Virus record (IMG/VR): IMGVR_UViG_3300048041_000144
Span: 1 to 45,739 of that record
DNA length: 45,739 nt
Reading direction: 5' to 3' (one strand)
Source: a virus
The position numbers and the translations under genes are program-made. Of this stretch, positions 39,882 through 45,739 are shown in pieces. The notes beneath the pieces were generated by a model. That model was not told the origin of the DNA and made no database searches. It saw only the letters and a list, made by a program, of their open reading frames with translations. Each line of letters opens with the position of its first letter. Positions within the stretch are counted from its first letter, which is position 1.

Positions 39882-41159
39882 TTAGTTAATGTTGACCTTC
39901 AGCTCACTGCCTGACTGCGGTGGATTTTGCGGGTACCCTGCCTGATTTTCATGAATTGCGGGGGAACTGATGGATTCCACGGCGCTGCGCAACTCTTCAA
40001 CTCCAAAATGACCATACCGCGCGGCCATCTTCGCCATTGTGCTGGCGGACCACCCAACCACCTTGGCAATAATGGGAATGGGAATGCGGGCGGCAATCAT
40101 GCGACTGACCGCCGAGTGCCTCAAATCGTGAAATCTAAGTCGGGTCAGAGCAGCGGGCAAAGTTGGCGTCTCAAAATGGCAGTCTGCGCATTCATACCCG
40201 GTTGCCGGTTTCTCACGGTCGATCAAAGTCCCATCCCCGCAGTTGGGGCAATGGCGCTGTGTCCGTTTTCTGGCAGACCTCCATGCGGTTTGAATGGTTC
40301 CGACCGGCTTATCCGGGGCGTAATCGCAGACCTGGACGGTCCCGCCGAATGTCCCTTCGGTCCCGTGGAGGCCGTACCGCTCCGATGGAAAGACGAAATG
40401 CGCCGGTTGCCGGTTGGGGAACTCCTGTGCCCAAAACTTCAAGGTTTCGACGGCCCGCTGATTCAAGGGGACTGTCCGGCCTGTGCCCGCCGCCGTCTTG
40501 TCCTTGCCGAACTTGAGGCAGCGGTTTACAAAGTCGATGTTTCCCCATTGCAGAGTGCGAATCGTGTTGTATCGTGCGCCGGTTTCAAGGGCCAGCGTCA
40601 CGAAAGGCAGCAGAGAACGGGAAACGGAACGGCTGCATTCATGTAGAAGCATGGTTTCTTGTTCGGGAGTGAGAGCGCAGCCCGCATCCTGTCTTTCGGG
40701 GAGCATGGTCACGTCCGATTGAATCCGTGCCCAAGCTCCATACTTGCGCATGATCTGGCGCAACATTCCGACTTCGATGTTTACCGTCCGATTGGATGCG
40801 CCTTCGGCAAGGCGCACCGTCTGATACCTCGCAATGTCCCGCGCCTCTATGTCCACAAGCAGTTTCTTGCCCAGTACGGGCAATAGGTGGCCGATGGCAT
40901 ATCGAGCGATTTCGGCCATATTCGGCGACCACTTGAGTTGTTTTGCCTGTTGCCACTGAGCGGCAGCGGTGGAGAGCAAGTCCGGGCGCGACTGTCTGCG
41001 GATGCCAGCGTTCCCGTCTTTCAGGGATTGTTTTCGCTTGTCAAAGACTTCTTTCGCTCGCGTCTTCGAGGTCATCCCCGTTGTTTCGCGGATGCGCTGC
41101 GAGTGAAACATGAAGTCCATGACGAAGACCTTGCTGCCCTTGGGTCGATAGATGCTCAT
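39882..41159 (-). CDS. int: tyrosine integrase with embedded zinc ribbon
   Basis: A 425-residue integrase that ends 15 bases from the tRNA fragment. Core-binding domain at about 60-150. Catalytic Arg196 (ETGARYNTIRTLQW), Lys near 222, H344xxR347 (FHDLRHSA) and Tyr382 (AARYGH). The usual second His is replaced by Trp370 (VGWSAST), a known variation. A CPNC (304-307) and CADC (324-327) zinc ribbon is inserted just ahead of the HxxR box, which is unusual for this family. It is the last gene of a three-gene leftward unit. It should integrate the right-hand element at tRNA-Val. Confidence 0.93.
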   Translation of the reverse strand: MSIYRPKGSKVFVMDFMFHSQRIRETTGMTSKTRAKEVFDKRKQSLKDGNAGIRRQSRPDLLSTAAAQWQQAKQLKWSPNMAEIARYAIGHLLPVLGKKLLVDIEARDIARYQTVRLAEGASNRTVNIEVGMLRQIMRKYGAWARIQSDVTMLPERQDAGCALTPEQETMLLHECSRSVSRSLLPFVTLALETGARYNTIRTLQWGNIDFVNRCLKFGKDKTAAGTGRTVPLNQRAVETLKFWAQEFPNRQPAHFVFPSERYGLHGTEGTFGGTVQVCDYAPDKPVGTIQTAWRSARKRTQRHCPNCGDGTLIDREKPATGYECADCHFETPTLPAALTRLRFHDLRHSAVSRMIAARIPIPIIAKVVGWSASTMAKMAARYGHFGVEELRSAVESISSPAIHENQAGYPQNPPQSGSELKVNIN

Positions 41160-41224
41160 GAGTGTTCGTCCTTTCCTTTGTTTCGTGTTACCTATGGGTC
41201 ACGCTGCTTTTGACTCTGTCCGCC

Positions 41225-41452
41225 TCAACCTCGGACAGACCTGAGACGCTCCACCAGTTCGTCTATCCACTCAGGTTTGAGTGTTATAAGCGGTTCCCCG
41301 GTTTCTGATGTCTCCACCTGCGCACAGATAATCAATGCCCTCTCTTTGCGTTGTTCTGGCGGTAGGTCCGTAAGATCAGACAGGGAGCGGAAAAGCCGCA
41401 AAGCAGCAACAATGGTTTCCAACTCGATTTCATTTAGTGTGATTGTGGTCAT
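41225..41452 (-). CDS. small acidic hypothetical protein
   Basis: A 75-residue protein preceded by AAGGAG inside the end of the upstream gene, three bases away. It is helical and acidic, with leucine-rich segments (IELETIVAALRLFRSLSDL; EWIDELVERLRSV). No family is recognised. It is co-transcribed between the zinc-finger protein and the integrase, so a role in regulating integration or the element's switch is possible. Confidence 0.6.
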   Translation of the reverse strand: MTTITLNEIELETIVAALRLFRSLSDLTDLPPEQRKERALIICAQVETSETGEPLITLKPEWIDELVERLRSVRG

Positions 41453-41455
41453 GTT

Positions 41456-42166
41456 TCACTTCTCCTTTTGGGTAGATTTAACTCCCCCAGATTCGGTGAA
41501 ATTGCGTGTCAGGAATCGCAGGTCAATGCCCGTTTTCTGTGAGACCCAGCGTTTCCAGTCCTGTTGAGTTTTTGTGCGTTTCCATTCCTTCATTGCTGCT
41601 TTCGTGCGACCTATTTTGTTTATGTGCTCGGCTTTGATTCGTTCACGGGTCCGTGCCACGGCTGTTGCCGCGTTGCCGCAACTCCGAGAGCAATAGACCT
41701 TCTGTGAGTCTCGTTTTTTCAAGTAATACCGTCCGCATCGAGCGCAAGGTCCGGCGAGCTTGTCCCATTCGGGATTGAGAGTCCCGACATGGAAGAGCAA
41801 CGCAGCATATCTATCCGGGCGCATCTGCGGTTCACCGGGTTTCGGTTGGCTTTCCAAAATCTCAGAATCAACCCGCTGAAGCACCAGAGCCGCCCTTCTG
41901 GTTTTTGAAGGCAGCCAGAGAGTGGTGCATACCTTTCTAACGACCTTTTCCAACTCAGGATCGTCATCCATCATTCTTTTCAGATTGCCGCCGTAATCCT
42001 TCAATCTCTCCATTAAGCGGATTAGCGGCTCAGAATACAGCCACGTTTTCCCGCGATTGAGCGTTTCTAGAATATGGTCCAGGTCGCCTCTATTGAGATG
42101 AAAGAACTGCGATGTTGGAGCGGCTGCCTGGAGGCCAACAAGAGCGGATTGTTTTCTGCGCGTCAT
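41456..42166 (-). CDS. CGNR-like zinc-finger regulator
   Basis: I place the start at the ATG at 42166 (236 residues); a GTG at 42187 is also in frame. The C-terminal part has a CARCGRYYLKKRDSQKVYCS motif, then RSCGNAATAVARTRE. This is the CxxC...CSxxCGN pattern of CGNR-type zinc fingers, followed by a basic helix, so DNA binding is likely. The N-terminal half is helical and unknown (ABATE-like region in relatives). The leftward promoter at 42179-42207 would give an almost leaderless transcript. It may be the element's regulator. Confidence 0.65.
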   Translation of the reverse strand: MTRRKQSALVGLQAAAPTSQFFHLNRGDLDHILETLNRGKTWLYSEPLIRLMERLKDYGGNLKRMMDDDPELEKVVRKVCTTLWLPSKTRRAALVLQRVDSEILESQPKPGEPQMRPDRYAALLFHVGTLNPEWDKLAGPCARCGRYYLKKRDSQKVYCSRSCGNAATAVARTRERIKAEHINKIGRTKAAMKEWKRTKTQQDWKRWVSQKTGIDLRFLTRNFTESGGVKSTQKEK

Positions 42167-42178
42167 ACTGGTAAATAC

Positions 42179-42207
42179 ATATAGCACGTTTTATGCAGTA
42201 AGAGCAA
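42179..42207 (-). promoter_or_regulatory. leftward promoter for zinc-finger/integrase unit
   Basis: Read on the - strand: TTGCTC (42207-42202), a 17-base spacer, CTATAT (42184-42179). Transcription would start about six bases before the ATG at 42166. Confidence 0.4.
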
Positions 42208-42217
42208 ATGAATTATT

Positions 42218-42246
42218 TCGACATCTCTCCAGAACTGTCTTCTAAT
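42218..42246 (+). promoter_or_regulatory. rightward promoter for excisionase/primase unit
   Basis: TCGACA (42218-42223), a 17-base spacer and TCTAAT (42241-42246), each one base from consensus. CTGTCT (42235-42240) and AGACAG (42264-42269) are inverted around the -10 and may be an operator. A 10-base direct repeat AGAGCAAATG lies at 42201 and 42271. Confidence 0.6.
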
Positions 42247-42277
42247 GTCAGTAGTAGGAAGTTAGACAGGAGAGCAA

Positions 42278-42493
42278 ATGGTATTTCAAGCGCATACCCG
42301 AACTCAGCGCAAGTTGTTCCGCATCCCCCAGGCGGTCGAGTACATGGGCGGCGTGGTGAAGGCTGCCACGCTCCGGCAGTGGATTTGGCGGCGAGAAATT
42401 GAATATGTCCACATCGGACGCGCCGTTTGCATTCCGCAAGACGCGCTGGACAAGCTCATCGAGCGCGGCACGATACCCGCCCTGGAGAAGTAA
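42278..42493 (+). CDS. AlpA/excisionase-like HTH protein
   Basis: A 71-residue protein behind AGGAGAG (42268-42274). FRIPQAVEYMGGVVKAATLRQWIWRREIEYVHIGRAVCIP is the MerR/HTH_17 fold of excisionases and AlpA regulators: helix, turn, recognition helix with RQW, then a two-strand wing ending in the IP-x-x-x-L motif. It probably bends att DNA or activates the integrase. It is coupled to the primase gene (TAATG). Confidence 0.8.
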   Translation: MVFQAHTRTQRKLFRIPQAVEYMGGVVKAATLRQWIWRREIEYVHIGRAVCIPQDALDKLIERGTIPALEK

Positions 42494-43923
42494 TGACTGC
42501 ATTGAGTTGGGATAAGATCGGGCAGCCGGACGCGCCAGCCGAGCGCACAGCGCGAGCGGCAGAATTGTCCGCTGTCCTCGAATGGACCCGTCAAGGTGGC
42601 AAGTTTCCCGCCGAACCTGTGGAGGTTCCTGCCGAGTTTTCAGACGACACGCTCGCGCTTCGATTCACGGCAGAGCATGGCAACAACCTACGCTACACGT
42701 CAGCGTGGGGCCGCTGGAACCGTTGGGACGGCCACCGGTGGACGGAAGACGACACCTTGAGCGTATATGACCTTGCGCGGGGAACTTGCCGTGATGCCGC
42801 TGGCGAGCGCGTCAAAAAGAACGTCGCTCAACGGATTACATCGGCCAACACTGTTGCAGCCGTTGAACGACTCGCCCGCTCTGACCGGAGACACGCTGCG
42901 ACGGTTGGCCAATGGGACGCTGATCTGTGGCTGTTGAATACGCCCAGCGGCATTATTGATCTGCATACCGGCGAATTGCAGCCATCTGACCCGCTGGCCT
43001 ATTGCACCAAGATAACTGCGGTTGCGCCTGGCGGAGACTGCCCAAGATGGCTGACATTTCTCCACACCATTACCGGCGGTGACGTGGAGCTAGAGGAATA
43101 CCTGCAAAAGATTTGCGGTTATGCCCTGACCGGGAGCACAAGAGAGCAGGCACTGTTCTTCCTGTACGGAACCGGCGCGAACGGCAAAAGCGTTTTCCTC
43201 ACGACCTTTTCCAGCATCTTAGGCGACTATGCGCGGACAGCCCCGATAGAAACCTTTACCGCTTCATCGGGGGACAACCACCCTACTGACCTAGCCGGGC
43301 TGCAAGGCGCGCGTCTGGTAACTGCCGTCGAAACCGAAGATGGGAGACGTTGGGCCGAATCGAAAATTAAGTCATTGACTGGTGGCGACCGCATCGCGGC
43401 ACGTTACATGAGGCAAGACTTTTTCGAGTACACTCCACAATTCAAACTGCTGATCGCGGGTAACCATCGGCCCGAGCTGCGAACTGTCGATGAAGCTATG
43501 CGACGCCGGTTGAACCTGCTGCCGTTTGACGTAACGATTCCAGCGCCCGAGCGCAACCCGCGACTCACGGAAGAATTGCGCGAAGAGTGGCCTGGAATTC
43601 TCGCGTGGGCGGTCCAAGGCTGCATCGATTGGCAGCGGGATGGTCTGACGGCCCCTGAAGTGGTTGCAAGCGCCACCAATGCCTATATGGCTTCCGAGGA
43701 CCGGCTGTCTATCTGGGTAGAAGACTGCTGCACTCGCAACCGTGGAAGCTGGACTGCCACGACGCCGCTATTCAATAGCTGGAAAAAGTGGGCTGAGTCT
43801 AATGGAGAATTCGTTGGGACACTACGGCGTTTCAGCCAAGCAATGGAAACTCACGGCTTTGCGCCACAAAGAACCCGCGCCAGTAAAGGATTCCTTGGAA
43901 TCGCCTTGAAGGAGAACCTATGA
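42493..43923 (+). CDS. D5/P4-family primase-helicase
   Basis: The ATG at 42493 overlaps the previous stop, giving 476 residues. Residues 60-200 form a D5_N-type region (WDGHRWTEDDT, DADLWLLNTPSGIIDLHTGEL), followed by an SF3 helicase with Walker A GTGANGKS (226-233), Walker B-like LVTAVETED, sensor LLIAGNHRPEL and Arg finger MRRRLNLLPFD. The C-terminus is a small winged-helix-like domain. No zinc primase or TOPRIM motif is seen, so it may lack priming activity. It replicates the element independently of a DnaB loader, as in P4 and PICIs. Confidence 0.92.
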   Translation: MTALSWDKIGQPDAPAERTARAAELSAVLEWTRQGGKFPAEPVEVPAEFSDDTLALRFTAEHGNNLRYTSAWGRWNRWDGHRWTEDDTLSVYDLARGTCRDAAGERVKKNVAQRITSANTVAAVERLARSDRRHAATVGQWDADLWLLNTPSGIIDLHTGELQPSDPLAYCTKITAVAPGGDCPRWLTFLHTITGGDVELEEYLQKICGYALTGSTREQALFFLYGTGANGKSVFLTTFSSILGDYARTAPIETFTASSGDNHPTDLAGLQGARLVTAVETEDGRRWAESKIKSLTGGDRIAARYMRQDFFEYTPQFKLLIAGNHRPELRTVDEAMRRRLNLLPFDVTIPAPERNPRLTEELREEWPGILAWAVQGCIDWQRDGLTAPEVVASATNAYMASEDRLSIWVEDCCTRNRGSWTATTPLFNSWKKWAESNGEFVGTLRRFSQAMETHGFAPQRTRASKGFLGIALKENL

Positions 43924-44342
43924 CCCCGTCTGTGCCGCTTGTGCCACTTCATCCGGTTATACCCGTAGAAGAAAATGCAACTTTCTCTACGCCGTTAATA
44001 GGTAGAAGCGGCACAAGCGGCACGCGCAGGGATATGAACCGTTCTATCGAGCCTGGAAACTCCAGCAAGCCATATAGTCTCAGCGACATAAAGGAAGGTA
44101 CTCCGGTGAGCGCGAATAGTCCAAGCTCAAACAGCGCAGAAGTCTTCGCCGTGGGAGACAGAGTTTTCCTTCGCGGCTGCCCGGTTGGCCAGCCCGGAAC
44201 TGTTCTACGCCTGGAGCGCGGCAAGTTGGCCGTCCTGTGGGCTGACTTGGGGCCGTCCTATATCGGCAGGCACAACCCGGCAAGCCTGATGGAAGCGGAC
44301 CCGCAGAAAGTGGAGGCGTCATGCGAATCGGAAGCCGCGTAG
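43920..44342 (+). CDS. protein with C-terminal KOW-like domain
   Basis: A 140-residue protein starting at an ATGA overlap. The first 85 residues are Pro/Ser/Asn-rich and disordered. Residues 88-125 (FAVGDRVFLRGCPVGQPGTVLRLERGKLAVLW) form a KOW/SH3-like barrel strand set with the conserved Gly. The next small frame encodes a second, similar barrel. Nucleic acid or ribosome contact is possible. The function within the element is unknown. Confidence 0.6.
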   Translation: MTPSVPLVPLHPVIPVEENATFSTPLIGRSGTSGTRRDMNRSIEPGNSSKPYSLSDIKEGTPVSANSPSSNSAEVFAVGDRVFLRGCPVGQPGTVLRLERGKLAVLWADLGPSYIGRHNPASLMEADPQKVEASCESEAA

Positions 44343-44476
44343 TTCGAGTGGGCAGCCCGGAGATTGTGGGCCGGATAGTCGATCTTCGTACCGACAGGGC
44401 CAAAGTGCGATGGAGTTTGAACACGTCCACGTGGGCGAATCGACGGACGTTGATCCTCACGAAACCTCAACCGTAA
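44321..44476 (+). CDS. 51-residue KOW-like miniprotein
   Basis: A short frame overlapping the end of the previous gene. Its product (MRIGSRVVRVGSPEIVGRIV, then DLRTDRAKVRW and RRTLILTKP) is a stand-alone version of the same barrel as in residues 88-130 of the upstream protein: matching GxRVxxxGxPxxxGxVxxLxxxxxxVxW. The similarity supports it as a real gene and suggests tandem duplication. An AGGCG precedes the ATG. Confidence 0.55.
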   Translation: MRIGSRVVRVGSPEIVGRIVDLRTDRAKVRWSLNTSTWANRRTLILTKPQP

Positions 44477-44492
44477 TCGAAAGGAAATAACC

Positions 44493-45002
44493 ATGAGCAA
44501 CAATCCTTATCCGAAGAGTAATATGCCCCCGGTCCGCTCCACCAGCGGCCCCAAAGCGAACCAGCAGCCTGCCATCCCCGGCGGAAGAACGCTCTATGAC
44601 ACATCGAGAGCACAGCAAACTGCCCGGTCTAAAGGGCCGATTCTCCCACCGGACCGTCAACGCGTTAGCTACCCGTCCATGGTCAAGTACGAATTGTTGG
44701 TAATTCCACGCTCCGAATCAGACCTTCGCCTGGGGAATTTCGATGAGGTTCTGGCCAATGACCTGGGCCGTCACATTTCATCGAGGGTGCGCGAGGGGCT
44801 CCGTATCAGCCCAACGGCAGCGGTATCCGAGTTGGCCCACTACGTTGCCACCATGAAAGGTTTGAGTTTATTCGACACGGCGAGCATGGCCGGCTTCGAG
44901 AAGTTGGGCGAGCAGTTTGCAACCAACCCGAATGAGGAATCCTTCAAGCCCGTCGAGCAATACTTGAACAGCCTCACGCCGGAAGCGCGAGGTGCGGAAT
45001 GA
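44493..45002 (+). CDS. hypothetical protein of right-hand element
   Basis: A 169-residue protein behind AAAGGAAA. The first 60 residues are Pro/Ser/Asn-rich and probably disordered; the rest is helical and acidic (FDEVLANDLGRHISSRVREG, SELAHYVATMKGLSLFD, EKLGEQFATNPNEESFKPVEQYL). No family is recognised. It overlaps the next gene by four bases. In this position other satellites carry packaging-interference or scaffold-like genes, but nothing in the sequence shows that. Confidence 0.6.
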   Translation: MSNNPYPKSNMPPVRSTSGPKANQQPAIPGGRTLYDTSRAQQTARSKGPILPPDRQRVSYPSMVKYELLVIPRSESDLRLGNFDEVLANDLGRHISSRVREGLRISPTAAVSELAHYVATMKGLSLFDTASMAGFEKLGEQFATNPNEESFKPVEQYLNSLTPEARGAE

Positions 45003-45739
45003 GCGAATATCCAACCACAGAACCACAGGATGAAATCATGACAACGCAAACCGAAGATAGCGCCATCACAGAACCGGAAGATGAAATCATGACAATGAGC
45101 GCAGAAGATAGCGCCATCGCAGAGCAGGAGCCGGAAGATACATTCCTCGACGATGCAGCCGAGTTTCTATCAGAACAATTCGAGGCTGCTTTTGCCATGC
45201 TCATCGAAAGGCGCGACGAGGCATATGTGAAAGCCGTCGCAACCCTGGACGACGAGCGAATGGCCCTGCTGCGAGAGTGCGGGGAGATTGAAGAGGCAAT
45301 CGGAAACCTGGAACCGATCCTAGCCGCTAAAGATCGCGAGGCCAATCGCCAAGCCGATTCTTTCCTGCTGGAAGGCCACCCGGAACAGTCGCAAGCCAAG
45401 CTCGCAGAGGCGGAAGCGGCAAGGAACGCTCCGGCCGCTATGCGTAACAGGCAGCGCGAAATCGAGGTTCGTTACCAGGCTATTGAGGACGAAAAGGAAG
45501 TTGTCGCGCGCCGTGTTGCTAAGGAGTGGTGGGCCGAGTGCCAGAAAATCACCAGGGCGGCAGAGCACGGATATTTCATCACCTTGCTGGATGGCCTGAA
45601 ACATGGCCTGTCGGAGTTCGAACAGCGCACCGGCACCGTGGCCTGTGTCAATCGGTTTATAAACATTCGCATCCACGATCTAATAGCGGATTCAAGCAGC
45701 GAGGAGTGGAGAAGCGGTAGCGGCTGGTACGGGGCGTGA
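44999..45739 (+). CDS. hypothetical coiled-coil protein of right-hand element
   Basis: A 246-residue protein ending exactly at the window edge. The N-terminus has an acidic near-repeat (DEIMTTQTEDSAITE, then DEIMTMSAEDSAIAE). Residues 50-170 are a long charged helix (FEAAFAMLIERRDEAYVKAVATL, QSQAKLAEAEAARNAP, REIEVRYQAIEDEKEVVARRVAKEW) likely to coil. No known family. It overlaps the upstream gene (ATGA), so it is part of the primase operon. Confidence 0.6.
   Translation: MSEYPTTEPQDEIMTTQTEDSAITEPEDEIMTMSAEDSAIAEQEPEDTFLDDAAEFLSEQFEAAFAMLIERRDEAYVKAVATLDDERMALLRECGEIEEAIGNLEPILAAKDREANRQADSFLLEGHPEQSQAKLAEAEAARNAPAAMRNRQREIEVRYQAIEDEKEVVARRVAKEWWAECQKITRAAEHGYFITLLDGLKHGLSEFEQRTGTVACVNRFINIRIHDLIADSSSEEWRSGSGWYGA

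Overview
The window looks like temperate phage DNA integrated in a bacterium of the phylum Acidobacteriota (class Terriglobia is my guess). The host assignment is inference. It rests on palindromic intergenic repeats of the type I recall from acidobacterial genomes (20708-20747, 23101-23131, 23141-23174, 23630-23663), a seven-base TCCCTNN repeat at 29205-29232, and a secreted cargo protein of acidobacterial style. No host housekeeping gene or rRNA is present, so rank below phylum cannot be fixed.

Region 1 (1 to about 7900, + strand) is a tightly coupled early operon. It holds small zinc-finger and winged-helix proteins, a short sliding-clamp-like protein, an HD nucleotidase, a sigma-region-4-like protein, a full-length DnaN clamp, a lambda-O-like initiator whose gene carries helically phased GCAGAC iterons (candidate origin, 5163-5241), a probable helicase loader and an ASCH-domain protein. 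A terminator closes it at 7869-7896. Next come a P4-type integrase (8014-9195) and a 321-base gap with a strong candidate structured RNA (9392-9524).

Region 2 (9711 to 35827) is a lambda-like siphovirus morphogenesis cluster in nearly canonical order: TerS, TerL, gpW-like, portal, protease-capsid fusion, FI/FII-like joining proteins, tail terminator, tail tube, G/GT chaperone with frameshift, tape measure, M, L, K, an I-J fusion, and a PA14 fibre. It is interrupted by accessory genes: a cytosine methyltransferase between TerS and TerL, a SprT metallopeptidase, a signal-peptide-bearing fibre-like protein, an SSB, and an inverted two-gene block (26374-28161) with a secreted cargo protein and a gpZ-like tail protein.

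Region 3 (35930 to 39599) holds a GH24 lysozyme, two membrane proteins (holin/lipoprotein fusion, XhlA-like), a DUF5664 nucleotide hydrolase, a second tyrosine recombinase (- strand) and a small ribbon-helix-helix regulator.

Region 4 (39807 to the window end) begins with the 3' part of a tRNA-Val(UAC) gene lacking its 5' half, read here as an attachment site. A second integrated element abuts it: integrase, small protein and zinc-finger protein on the - strand, then a divergent promoter region, an AlpA-like excisionase, a D5/P4-type primase-helicase and small unknown proteins. This layout resembles phage satellites (PICI/P4-like). The most interesting overall reading is a siphoprophage and a possible satellite stacked at one tRNA-Val site.
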